The translations under genes were made by a program, and so were the position numbers. Source: Sporosarcina sp. JAI121 (GTDB lineage: Bacteria; Bacillota; Bacilli; Bacillales_A; Planococcaceae). Taken from it: DNA of 64,000 bases. The stretch spans positions 883,136 to 947,135 of the forward strand of contig NZ_JACCCL010000001.1 of assembly GCF_013408665.1 (NCBI RefSeq). The letters are read 5' to 3'. Shown piece after piece: positions 8,422 to 16,439 of this stretch; position 1 is the first letter of the stretch; every line of letters begins with the position of its first letter. The notes below the pieces were generated by a model. That model was not told the origin of the DNA and searched no databases. It was given only the letters and a program-made list of their open reading frames with translations.

Positions 8422-8752
8422 GTTGTATAATGAGTATACGAATCCTTAGTTCCGAACAGTTCATGAACTTGTTGATTTTTATTTTATACTATAATGAATT
8501 AAGCGCAGATGCCTTACAAGGGATTCTTTATTTAAATTTATAAATATTTTCTAAACAATGTTTAGAAAGTGAGAAAAGCGGGCAAATTAAAATAGAACAC
8601 AGCAACATTCTCATTTCCCCCTTTTAAGGACGGAACCCTGTTACAGGGTCCCGTCCTTCTTTTTTTGTCTGAAAATAGAAACGATTGATGGAAAATTGAA
8701 TATGTTTTGGTAGGATTGATAGTAATACATTTATTGAATAGGGGGAAATAGG
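8422..8752 (+). other. Gene-free leader with dyad and orphan terminator before the dehydrogenase gene
   Basis: No convincing gene. It holds TATAAT at 8490-8495 with a poor -35, a perfect dyad TTTCTAAAC-AAT-GTTTAGAAA at 8548-8568, and a strong terminator at 8626-8665 (AAGGACGG..CCGTCCTT, then T7) that has no coding sequence before it. It could be a small RNA or an attenuated leader of the gene at 8753. Confidence 0.55.
8626..8666 (+). terminator. Orphan intrinsic terminator
   Basis: Stem AAGGACGG-ACCCTG with CAGGGT-CCGTCCTT, loop TTA, followed by CTTTTTTT; located 87 bp before the next start codon. Confidence 0.85.
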
Positions 8753-9619
8753 ATGGAAATGAAAAAAATCGCATTTATTGGGACGGGTGTAATGGGTGCC
8801 AGTGTCGTAGCCCATCTTTTAAACAATAATTATGAAGTGACGGTATATACGAGAACGAAGGAAAAAGCTGAACAGCTAATTGAGGCAGGCGCAGGTTGGG
8901 CGGAAACTATCGGTGCAGCAATTAAAGATGCTGACATAGTTTTTACGATGGTCGGTTATCCTGCAGATGTAGTAGAAGTCTATTTCAGTGAGAATGGCAT
9001 CTTGCGGAGCGGTAAGGAAGGTCAAATCTTAATTGACATGACAACGTCTAGCCCTGCACTTGCAAAACGGATTGCGGAGGAAGGGGCGAAAAGGCGGATG
9101 GCGGCGATTGATGCTCCTGTTTCCGGAGGCGACGTCGGGGCGAAGAATGGCACATTATCGATAATGTGCGGTGGTGATAAAGAAACCTTCGATGCGATTT
9201 TCGTTATATTATCGACCTTTGGAGAACAAATCGTCTACCAAGGGACGGCGGGTGCGGGACAACATGCCAAAATGTGTAACCAAATCGCAATTGCGACAAA
9301 TATGATCGGCGTTTGCGAGGCGCTAGCATATGCAGAAAAATCGGGACTTGACCCCGATACTGTGTTGAAGTCCATATCGACAGGAGCAGCCGGTTCTTGG
9401 TCGTTGTCAAATTTAGCCCCCCGGATGTTGGATGGGAATTTTGAGCCCGGCTTTTATGTCAAACACTTTTTGAAGGATATGAACATCGCATTGGCAGAAG
9501 CGGAAGGGATGCAGTTACCGCTTCCGGGATTACAGCTAGCGCGTGACATGTATGTGAAGTTAGTAGAGGAAGGGTTCGCCGAACAGGGGACACAAGTTCT
9601 TTATGAAAGTTATAAATAA
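8753..9619 (+). CDS. NAD(P)-dependent beta-hydroxyacid dehydrogenase (3-hydroxyisobutyrate dehydrogenase family, YfjR-like)
   Basis: A 288-residue protein of the usual family length. The N-terminal Rossmann fold carries GTGVMGASV (GxGxMG) near residues 11-19. The substrate-binding motif DAPVSGGDVGAKNGTLSIMCGG sits mid-protein, and the catalytic-lysine segment is GAGQHAKMCNQI, with the C-terminal helical domain following (GSWSLSNLAPRML, FYVKHFLKDM). The family oxidises short 3-hydroxy acids or reduces semialdehydes; the exact substrate cannot be told. ATG 8753 follows AGGGGGAAATAGG. It stands alone; its regulation may involve the leader upstream. Confidence 0.85.
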   Translation: MEMKKIAFIGTGVMGASVVAHLLNNNYEVTVYTRTKEKAEQLIEAGAGWAETIGAAIKDADIVFTMVGYPADVVEVYFSENGILRSGKEGQILIDMTTSSPALAKRIAEEGAKRRMAAIDAPVSGGDVGAKNGTLSIMCGGDKETFDAIFVILSTFGEQIVYQGTAGAGQHAKMCNQIAIATNMIGVCEALAYAEKSGLDPDTVLKSISTGAAGSWSLSNLAPRMLDGNFEPGFYVKHFLKDMNIALAEAEGMQLPLPGLQLARDMYVKLVEEGFAEQGTQVLYESYK

Positions 9620-9803
9620 TCCTCAATAATTGCTGGAATATGCCGAAAATAACTATATGGGCGAAGTCTACTTTTAGTAGCGATTTTATAAGTAGAAGAA
9701 TAGATTTCCATCCAATCTGCTCTGGCCATTACAGGTAATGTGCCTGTGCTCAGTTTACACACAGTAGTCAATGCGTAAATAGTAATAATCAGGGGGCCAA
9801 CAA

Positions 9804-10262
9804 ATGAATACAATGAAGTCGGATATTGTAACATATGAAGTTTTTGAATTTGTTGAATTCCAAGTCGGAAAAAGTAATTATGGAATGAGTATTCACCATG
9901 TCCGCGAAATTATTCAGCCCCTGCCAGTCACAATCTTGCCGCATGCCCATCCGTACATCGAAGGCATCATTCAATTGCGGGGGGAAGTATTGCCGGTCAT
10001 TGATTTGAAGAAAGTAACGGGAAATAAAGAACTGAATGACGTGAACGAATCAAAGTATATCGTTGCGGAAATCGGTGGAAAAACAGTTGTTTTCAATGTG
10101 ACTGGTGTCACTCAAATCCAGCGTGTCAATTTTACTGAAATAGAACCCGCTTCCGATATGTATGCAGGTGATCAAGTGCCTGTTTCAGGAATAATTAAGC
10201 GTGATAACGGGATGATCCTACTTGTAGATTTTGAAAAAGTGATTGCAGCACAATTTAAGTAA
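9804..10262 (+). CDS. CheW-domain protein, CheV homologue lacking the receiver domain
   Basis: A 152-residue protein consisting of one CheW domain: EFQVGKSNYGMSIHHVREII, the PYIEGIIQLRGEVLPVIDL core and the closing MILLVDFEKVI. The sequence VREIIQP..V..LPHAHPYIEGII is close to the N-terminal half of B. subtilis CheV as I recall it, and the next gene is YkyB, the neighbour of cheV in B. subtilis. CheV, however, carries a C-terminal receiver domain that is absent: the stop codon is followed within 35 bp by a terminator. It may still couple receptors to CheA, but without phosphorylation-dependent adaptation. ATG 9804 follows AGGGGG. Confidence 0.8.
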   Translation: MNTMKSDIVTYEVFEFVEFQVGKSNYGMSIHHVREIIQPLPVTILPHAHPYIEGIIQLRGEVLPVIDLKKVTGNKELNDVNESKYIVAEIGGKTVVFNVTGVTQIQRVNFTEIEPASDMYAGDQVPVSGIIKRDNGMILLVDFEKVIAAQFK

Positions 10263-10287
10263 AAAAAGGAATTGTTATAACGAAAGA

Positions 10288-10342
10288 TGAAAAACGGACT
10301 GAATCCTGTTGGAATTCAGCAGGATTCAGTCCGTTTCATTTT
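10288..10342. terminator. Bidirectional terminator between the CheW-like gene and ykyB
   Basis: AAAACGGACTGAATCCTG..CAGGATTCAGTCCGTTT hairpin with a long perfect stem. Confidence 0.9.
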
Positions 10343-10800
10343 CCGTCCAAATAAGAAGAACGGAAATTTTGGGTGTTCTGTATGGTATGAATGGACTTTT
10401 TCGGTACCATCTTTTTGGTCTTATCTGGTTTCCTGTGGATAGGTTCGACATAATTGGAGAGAATTTCACGTGCTGTTTTCAGACTCATACGTTCTTGCGG
10501 GTTACGAGACGTTGGATCTTGTTGTCCGAGGTGTGGTAGAGCATTGAAGTCTTCTTTTTCCGGGATTGTATGGAAGAGGAAATCGTCACAACGAACGAGG
10601 ACCGTGGAATGCTGTTTGCTGAATTTTGGATTATCCACAAAATGTAATCCGATTTTTTCTGCACTGCCTGAATTGATAAGTTTATCAATCGCCATTTTCT
10701 TTAATGTGTAAAGCTGTCTATTATCGGGAGCCGTTTTTGCGTGCCGATTTATTGTATAGATTGCAATAGCCAATTGACGGATGGAATTTTTATTTTTCAA
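10336..10800 (-). CDS. ykyB: YkyB family protein
   Basis: A 154-residue protein, the same length as B. subtilis YkyB. Recognisable segments are NKNSIRQLAIAIYTINRHAK near the N-terminus, LYTLKKMAIDKLI, KIGLHFVDNPKFSKQHSTVL and FNALPHLGQQDP. The C-terminal 35 residues are basic and less conserved. Function unknown. TTG at 10800 is the start: AAGGAGG lies 6 nt upstream, and the longer frame to 10875 has no ribosome binding site and adds residues foreign to the family. It is convergent with the CheW-like gene, as in the B. subtilis cheV-ykyB locus. Confidence 0.85.
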   Translation of the reverse strand: MKNKNSIRQLAIAIYTINRHAKTAPDNRQLYTLKKMAIDKLINSGSAEKIGLHFVDNPKFSKQHSTVLVRCDDFLFHTIPEKEDFNALPHLGQQDPTSRNPQERMSLKTAREILSNYVEPIHRKPDKTKKMVPKKSIHTIQNTQNFRSSYLDGK

Positions 10801-11089
10801 AATAGGCCTCCTTCTTTGGTGAATTGAGTGATTGCATATATGTCGATGATACCAAGAATGTAAAGAATTGTACACCTTCTGATGTATGGATTTGAGAAAT
10901 CATGGTAATGTATCTTGCATATTATGGAAGTGTTTCGAATTAATTATTAGCATATAGCGATACATCAATTCAAAGAATCGGTACATTCTATTCATACCGA
11001 AATCCGAAAAATTCTACGTGAATTGTGTCCGCATATACATGAAATACTTTGCGGCACTTTGGTAGCGTACACTACAAACGGAGGCACTC

Positions 11090-13135
11090 ATGGGAAACGT
11101 TAAAATAGAAGACCAATTAAGCAGAGTAATGGAATCCTTTATTTTAGATCATTCTTTTAAGATGTCCATTCTTATCAAGAAAAGTCGGCTCGAGGAACAT
11201 TCAGTCGTTTATGCCAATGCGTTGGCATTACGCTATTTTTCAGCCGATATCCCCTCATCGGCTAGTGACTTTTTTGGCGAATGTTGGGTACCGATCAATC
11301 GAAAGATGCGAAAACTACATAACTATTCCGATAGGGTAACTGAATTTGAACGGTTGCAAAATGGTGTGAATGTTTTATATGAAGTGGAATTCCAATTCCG
11401 CACGGAAGATTGTGGATGTGAATACATCTGTATTGTATTGTGTGAGCGGCAGGATATTGCCGTGGAAAGAGCATCTCACAATGAAATACGTCATAAATAT
11501 CAATCTGTCATAGACCACAATCTGGATCCAATCATAACCATTGATCAAAACCTGAGAATCATCCATGCGAATCGGGCTCTCCATTTAGCATTCGGTTATC
11601 GATTCAAAGAACTTTCCGGCAGGTCAATCCCGAATTTGATGGGAGAGGAAAAGCTAGCGGAATTTCATCTTTTTTTATCCCGAGCATTGGCGGGAGAATC
11701 AATTGAAATGGAAGGTTCATCTTTTTTCCACAAAAGCGGTTATTTATTGCCTGTCTATTTAAAGGCGATTCCTGTTTTGATAGATGAAGAGGTAAAGGAA
11801 ATCCATTTGATATTACGGGATACTTCCATTCATCAAGAAAATAATGAGAAACTTCTGTTCCTATCTTTTCATGATCATTTGACGGGTCTGTGGAATCGGC
11901 GGGCGATGAAAGAACATTTCACTGAAGACTCCACAAATGCTGTAAAAAATGATGAAAGGCTTTCTTTCATCCATTTGGGATTGGATCGTTTTAAAATGAT
12001 CAATGAATCGCTTGGTCATACTGTCGCGGATGAAGTTTTGAAAATTGTCGCAGAACGATTGAAAATGATCTGTCCGGCATCCGCCAGATTGTATCGTAAC
12101 GGGGGGGACGAATTCATCGTATCGTTGAGAAATCATTCTGTATCGATGACCGAGAAATTTGCCCAAACGTTATTAAACGATTTCGGCAAACCGTTTTACT
12201 ATAATCACCAAGAATATTTCATATCCGCTTCAATCGGAATCGCGGTTCATCCGGAAGATGGAACTACACTTGAAGAATTATTGCGGAAAACGGAACAGGC
12301 GCTTGTATTTGTGAAAGATCGCGGGCGCTCTCATTATCGCTTCTATCAGGAAGAAATGAATTCATTCTTCCCGGATGAGGCGCTGATGGAGTCGCATTTA
12401 CGCAGGGCGATAGAATTAGATGAATTGACGATTCATTATCAACCCCAAGTCGATTTGAAAACGGGGAATATCAGCAGTTTTGAAGCGTTGCTTAGATGGA
12501 ATAATCGCAAATTCGGATTTGTTTCTCCCGTCCAATTCATCCCCATCGCCGAAGAGTCCGGTCTCATCCATGGAATTGGTGATTGGGTAGTAGACCAAGT
12601 ATGCAGCCAACTGAAAGAATGGCAGGACAAGCGTTTCAAAGAAGTCAGAATTGCCGTCAATATTTCACCTAAACAATTCAGGATGGAAAACTTTGCAGAT
12701 AAATTGAAAGAGAAAATAGCACGCCATGCCATCGTGCCCTCATCACTTGAAGTTGAAATTACTGAAAGTGCATTGACAAAAATGGATGAAACAGTAAGAA
12801 CACTTAATGAATTGAAGAAAATTGGTGTGGTCATTTCTGTGGATGATTTCGGTACCGGGTACTCTTCACTCAGTTATTTGAAGCAATATCCAATCGATAT
12901 CATTAAGATAGACCGATCGTTCATCAAAGATATTGAAACGGACGTTAAGAATGAGGCAATAGCAAAAACAATCATTAATTTAGCCCATAATCTAGGAATG
13001 GATGTTATTGCGGAAGGCGTTGAAAAGGATTTACAGGCGCAGATCCTACTTGAAGCGAAATGTCAGAAAGCACAAGGCTTTTTATATAGTAGGGCAGTGC
13101 CGGTAGAGGAAATCGTGGAAAAGTATTTTGCATAA
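11090..13135 (+). CDS. PAS-GGDEF-EAL c-di-GMP cyclase/phosphodiesterase
   Basis: A 681-residue cytosolic protein. A divergent sensor region (1-140) precedes a PAS domain (about 140-255: YQSVIDHNLDPIITIDQNLR), a GGDEF domain (about 260-420) and an EAL domain (about 435-680). The GGDEF motif is intact at 338-342, and the metal-binding LDRFKMINESLGH is present; no RxxD inhibitory site precedes it. The EAL motif is intact at 465-467, with NISPKQF, ITESAL, VDDFGTGYSSL and AEGVE, so phosphodiesterase activity is likely. Both activities look possible. In B. subtilis the comparable position near fadH holds the EAL protein YkuI. GGAGG precedes ATG 11090. Confidence 0.88.
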   Translation: MGNVKIEDQLSRVMESFILDHSFKMSILIKKSRLEEHSVVYANALALRYFSADIPSSASDFFGECWVPINRKMRKLHNYSDRVTEFERLQNGVNVLYEVEFQFRTEDCGCEYICIVLCERQDIAVERASHNEIRHKYQSVIDHNLDPIITIDQNLRIIHANRALHLAFGYRFKELSGRSIPNLMGEEKLAEFHLFLSRALAGESIEMEGSSFFHKSGYLLPVYLKAIPVLIDEEVKEIHLILRDTSIHQENNEKLLFLSFHDHLTGLWNRRAMKEHFTEDSTNAVKNDERLSFIHLGLDRFKMINESLGHTVADEVLKIVAERLKMICPASARLYRNGGDEFIVSLRNHSVSMTEKFAQTLLNDFGKPFYYNHQEYFISASIGIAVHPEDGTTLEELLRKTEQALVFVKDRGRSHYRFYQEEMNSFFPDEALMESHLRRAIELDELTIHYQPQVDLKTGNISSFEALLRWNNRKFGFVSPVQFIPIAEESGLIHGIGDWVVDQVCSQLKEWQDKRFKEVRIAVNISPKQFRMENFADKLKEKIARHAIVPSSLEVEITESALTKMDETVRTLNELKKIGVVISVDDFGTGYSSLSYLKQYPIDIIKIDRSFIKDIETDVKNEAIAKTIINLAHNLGMDVIAEGVEKDLQAQILLEAKCQKAQGFLYSRAVPVEEIVEKYFA

Positions 13136-13244
13136 TAGTTTCAGAAGTAAATGTGGACAACGAGATAATTCTGTTGTCCACATTAACTTTGTAAGGGAGG
13201 GCGACTATCACTCTATTACTCTCGTCATACACCTGATAACATGC

Positions 13245-13270
13245 TATAATTATGAGTGAATATTCATTCA
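13245..13270 (+). promoter_or_regulatory. fadH promoter -10 box with overlapping FadR operator
   Basis: TATAAT at 13245-13250 is directly followed by TGAGTGAATATTCATTCA (13253-13270), which fits the known Bacillus FadR operator pattern TGAATGAnTAnTCATTCA with one substitution. It covers the expected transcription start, so FadR should repress until long-chain acyl-CoA releases it. Confidence 0.85.
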
Positions 13271-13288
13271 TTAAAAGGGGGAATCGGT

Positions 13289-14047
13289 ATGTTTGATGGA
13301 AAAGTCATTATTGTAACGGGTGGATCTAATGGAATGGGGAAATATATGGCGAAGAAATTCGTCGCAGAAGGTGCACAAGTTATTATTACAGGTAGGGATT
13401 CGGATAGATTAAAATCGGCTCAGGAAGAAATCGGGGATCGCGCGCACTTGTTTCAGATGGATGTCCGGAATGTAGAATCCGTCGAAGCTTTAATTGCTTT
13501 TACTGATGAGAAATTTGGACGGATTGATGGATTGGTTAATAATGCGGCCGGAAACTTCATTGTCAAAGCGGAAGATTTGTCACCAAACGGCTGGAAATCT
13601 GTTATTGATATCGTTTTGAATGGCACGTTTTATTGTTCGAGTGCAGTCGGAAAATATTGGATTGAAAAAGGACAAAAAGGATCCATTTTAAATATGCTTG
13701 CAACGTATGCATGGAATGCTGGAGCCGGCGTCGTCCATTCCGCGGCAGCTAAAGCGGGCGTCATGTCATTGACACGGACATTGGCGGTCGAATGGGGAAC
13801 GCAATATGGGATCCGTGTGAATGGCATTGCTCCGGGTCCGATTGAACGCACGGGCGGCGCTGATAAACTGTGGGAGTCGGAAAAAGCGGCAAAACGTACA
13901 CTCGCGTCGATTCCTTTAGGCCGTCTCGGTCAGCCTGAAGAAATAGCGGAATTGGCGGCGTTCATCATGTCAGATAAAGCGTCCTATATGAACGGTGAAA
14001 TTGTTACACTCGATGGCGGACAATGGCTGAACAAATTTCCGTTTTAA
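13289..14047 (+). CDS. fadH: 2,4-dienoyl-CoA reductase, SDR family
   Basis: A 252-residue classical SDR. The nucleotide-binding TGGSNGMGKYMAKKF is at the N-terminus and NNAAGNF in the middle; SILNMLATYAW is followed by SAAAKAGVMSLTRTLAVEW, with the catalytic lysine but an atypical residue at the usual tyrosine position, as is common in dienoyl-CoA reductases. C-terminal GEIVTLDGGQW is standard. It reduces 2,4-dienoyl-CoA intermediates in beta-oxidation of unsaturated fatty acids. Assignment to FadH (YkuF) is supported by synteny and by the FadR operator. ATG 13289 is chosen because AAAGGGGG precedes it; the longer frame to 13256 begins inside the operator. Confidence 0.88.
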   Translation: MFDGKVIIVTGGSNGMGKYMAKKFVAEGAQVIITGRDSDRLKSAQEEIGDRAHLFQMDVRNVESVEALIAFTDEKFGRIDGLVNNAAGNFIVKAEDLSPNGWKSVIDIVLNGTFYCSSAVGKYWIEKGQKGSILNMLATYAWNAGAGVVHSAAAKAGVMSLTRTLAVEWGTQYGIRVNGIAPGPIERTGGADKLWESEKAAKRTLASIPLGRLGQPEEIAELAAFIMSDKASYMNGEIVTLDGGQWLNKFPF

Positions 14048-14099
14048 AGATTAATTTTGCCCATTAGGCGCATCCTACTCCCAAAAGGAGTGATGTGTG

Positions 14100-14336
14100 A
14101 TGGACATCTGGACAGTCCCATTGATCATTGTTGTGTTAATCATCGGTTTGATTTCTTTTGTCTCCGTCCGGAAGTGGAACAAAGCAAATGCGGCTGTTGA
14201 GGTGCAGGATAGTCGAAATCCGGCGGTCGTAGAAGAAGATCATCCTTTTACGCTTAATCCGATTATTTGGATTGCCCTTGCCTCTGTATTTTTCATGGGA
14301 ATTGTCATTTTTTATTACGCTACCTCTTCTTTTTAA
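14100..14336 (+). CDS. Small two-helix membrane protein of unknown function
   Basis: A 78-residue protein with two predicted membrane helices, VPLIIVVLIIGLISFVSV near the N-terminus and PIIWIALASVFFMGIVIFYY near the C-terminus, joined by a polar loop of about 30 residues (KWNKANAAVEVQDSRNPAVV). AAAAGGAG at 14083-14090 serves either ATG 14100 or GTG 14097. I do not recognise a family. It lies 52 bp after fadH in the same direction, so read-through from the FadR-controlled promoter is possible. Its stop codon lies inside the loop of the following terminator hairpin. Confidence 0.65.
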   Translation: MDIWTVPLIIVVLIIGLISFVSVRKWNKANAAVEVQDSRNPAVVEEDHPFTLNPIIWIALASVFFMGIVIFYYATSSF

Positions 14337-14354
14337 GGAGAGGTTTTCTTTTTT
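14322..14354 (+). terminator. Terminator overlapping the stop of the small membrane protein gene
   Basis: ACCTCTTC..GGAGAGGT hairpin followed by TTTCTTTTTT. Confidence 0.7.
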
Positions 14355-14440
14355 GTTTTAAGGATTGAAAGTCCTTCTTATGATATGATAGATATGTAGT
14401 TTTCAGATGAACAGCATAGCTACAGAAGGAGCAGATTTAC

Positions 14441-14881
14441 ATGATTTCTGTAAACAATAGAGATTTTCTTTTCACACCGATAGCCGACTTTATCATTTCG
14501 TCCGAAAAAGTTGCGCACGTTCAGGTTGGAAATAATGCAGAGCACGCTCTCCTTGTTCTGACAAAAACAGGATATTCAGCCATACCGGTCCTTGATGCGA
14601 AATATCATCTGAAAGGGCTACTTAGTATGGGTATGATTACAGATTCGATTCTGGGTCTTGAACATATTGAATATGAACGCTTAGCTGATTTAAAGGTAGA
14701 TGAAATAATGCAGACGGATCTGCCCTCCATCAAAACGACTGACCGATTTCAAAAAGGGCTCGATTTATTAATTGACCATACGTTTCTTTGTGTAACTGAA
14801 GAAGATGGTACATTTGCAGGCATACTGACGAGAAGAGTAATTTTGAAACAATTTAAAAAGTATATTTACTCCGTTCACTAA
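14441..14881 (+). CDS. darB: CBS-pair protein, c-di-AMP-binding CbpB/DarB (YkuL)
   Basis: A 146-residue protein made of two CBS motifs (about 10-70, with AEHALLVLTKTGYSAIPVLD, and 75-140, with RFQKGLDLLIDHTFLCVTEEDG and FAGILTRRVILKQF). Length and sequence match B. subtilis YkuL, now called DarB/CbpB, which binds c-di-AMP; in its apo form it is reported to stimulate the (p)ppGpp synthetase Rel and pyruvate carboxylase. A pyruvate carboxylase gene is at 51349 in this window. AGAAGGAG precedes ATG 14441. It is monocistronic, followed by a terminator at 14900. Confidence 0.85.
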   Translation: MISVNNRDFLFTPIADFIISSEKVAHVQVGNNAEHALLVLTKTGYSAIPVLDAKYHLKGLLSMGMITDSILGLEHIEYERLADLKVDEIMQTDLPSIKTTDRFQKGLDLLIDHTFLCVTEEDGTFAGILTRRVILKQFKKYIYSVH

Positions 14882-14897
14882 CGATTATGGTTACATT

Positions 14898-14922
14898 ACG
14901 GGCTCCTTATGGGGCCTTTTTC
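14898..14922 (+). terminator. Terminator after darB
   Basis: GGGCTCC-TTAT-GGGGCC hairpin followed by TTTTTC. Confidence 0.75.
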
Positions 14923-14945
14923 TGTTTGAAAGGGGAGAGGGAAAC

Positions 14946-16439
14946 ATGAGAAACAGTAAAACAACGAATCGCCCGCTCGTGCTGATATCTGTCATGCTGG
15001 CGATGTTCGTCGGTGCCGTGGAAGCGACGATTGTGACAACCGCAATGCCTGCGATAGCTTCAGATCTTGGCGGCTTTTCACGGTATAGCTGGATTTTTTC
15101 TGCTTATTTACTGATGAGTACGGTGACTGTGCTCATTTATGGTAAACTGGCGGATTTATTTGGACGTAAGCCGATCTTGTTCATTGGGCTGACTATATTT
15201 TTAATTGGATCTATTTTATGCGGTTTTGCTGTTTCGATGGAGCAGTTAATCGTTTTCAGGCTGATCCAAGGACTTGGCGCGGGCGCAGTAATGCCGATTG
15301 CCACGACAATAGTCGGCGATATTTATACAACGGAAGAACGGGCGAAAATTCAAGGCTATTTATCCAGCGTCTGGGGGATTTCGGCGGTATCCGGTCCTGT
15401 TATTGGCGGGTTGATTGTCCAATATATGAATTGGAAATTTGTTTTTTGGGTGAATGTCCCCCTTGGTATACTTGCAATGGTCGGTATTTACTTGTATCTC
15501 CATGAGCCCGTGCGCACGAAAAAAGTTTCGATTGATTACAAGGGTGCGATACTACTGACATTATCATTATCTACGATACTTTATTGGCTTGTTGAAGGCG
15601 GTCAGGCATTCGGCCGTCTGTCTTTCTATAGTGTTTCGTTAATCATTGTAGGGCTAGGCGCCTTCGCATTGCTTGTCAGGGTCGAACGAAAGGCAATAGA
15701 TCCCGTCATGCCGTTTGCGATGTGGAAAAACCCTGTCATTTTGTATGCAAATCTGGTTTCATTAACGACCGGCGTGATTTTGATCGGTATATCTTCTTAT
15801 TTACCGACATATGTAACAGGGGTGATGGAGCAGCCTGCGATAATCGCCGGGTTCACATTGACCGCCATGTCGATTGGATGGCCGATAGCATCTTCTGTTG
15901 CCGGCCATCTATTGATTCGTTATGGCACGTTTCTTGTATCTTTCGCAGGGGGATTATCGCTCATCCTGGGAACGACTTTGTTTGTCATGATGAATCCTGC
16001 ATCGGGGCCGTGGTGGGCGGCAATGGCTAGTTTTTTTGTCGGTATCGGTATGGGATTGACCAGCACATCGTTCATCGTCACAATCCAAGGGGCAGTTCCA
16101 AGGGAGAAAAGGGGATCTGCGACTGCCGCCAATATGTTCATGAGGAATTTTGGGAATACTATCGGTGCAGCGCTTTTCGGAGCGGTTTTGAATGGCATGT
16201 TAATGACACACTTTAGAAAAGATAAAATGGATTACGATTTAAATGATATCAATTTTCTTCTGACCGATGACATGAGACGGACAATACCTGAAGAGGAAAT
16301 ACTTTTACTGCAACGTGCGCTTGATGGTTCATTACAATGGGTGTATATAACAGTGGCCATTTTTGCTGTGATCAGTTTGCTTCTTATATTAAAAATCCCA
16401 CGCGGAAAGGGGTTCCAACATGACAACGACGGAACTTGA
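14946..16439 (+). CDS. MFS multidrug exporter, EmrB/QacA (DHA2, 14-helix) family
   Basis: A 497-residue transporter with about 14 membrane helices. Motif A appears as GKLADLFGRKP after the second helix, and the antiporter motif C as SAVSGPVIGGLI in the fifth. The first helix carries the acidic residue typical of DHA2 drug pumps (AVEATIVTTAMPAIASDL). The start has GGGGAGAGGG upstream. The 3' end overlaps the start of ccpC by 20 bases, so the two are probably transcribed and translated together. In B. subtilis ccpC directly follows ykuL, so this gene looks like an insertion or retained extra member at that junction. The substrate is unknown. Confidence 0.85.
   Translation: MRNSKTTNRPLVLISVMLAMFVGAVEATIVTTAMPAIASDLGGFSRYSWIFSAYLLMSTVTVLIYGKLADLFGRKPILFIGLTIFLIGSILCGFAVSMEQLIVFRLIQGLGAGAVMPIATTIVGDIYTTEERAKIQGYLSSVWGISAVSGPVIGGLIVQYMNWKFVFWVNVPLGILAMVGIYLYLHEPVRTKKVSIDYKGAILLTLSLSTILYWLVEGGQAFGRLSFYSVSLIIVGLGAFALLVRVERKAIDPVMPFAMWKNPVILYANLVSLTTGVILIGISSYLPTYVTGVMEQPAIIAGFTLTAMSIGWPIASSVAGHLLIRYGTFLVSFAGGLSLILGTTLFVMMNPASGPWWAAMASFFVGIGMGLTSTSFIVTIQGAVPREKRGSATAANMFMRNFGNTIGAALFGAVLNGMLMTHFRKDKMDYDLNDINFLLTDDMRRTIPEEEILLLQRALDGSLQWVYITVAIFAVISLLLILKIPRGKGFQHDNDGT

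Noticed and set aside
8570..8627. Minus-strand frames with an AAAGGGGG-like site before ATG
   Set aside because: Only about 26 codons, hydrophobic low-complexity, crossing the dyad; no promoter on that strand.
10977..11002. TCGGTA..TACCGA inverted repeat upstream of the GGDEF-EAL gene
   Set aside because: Arms of only six to seven bases with a long spacer; not distinguishable from chance.
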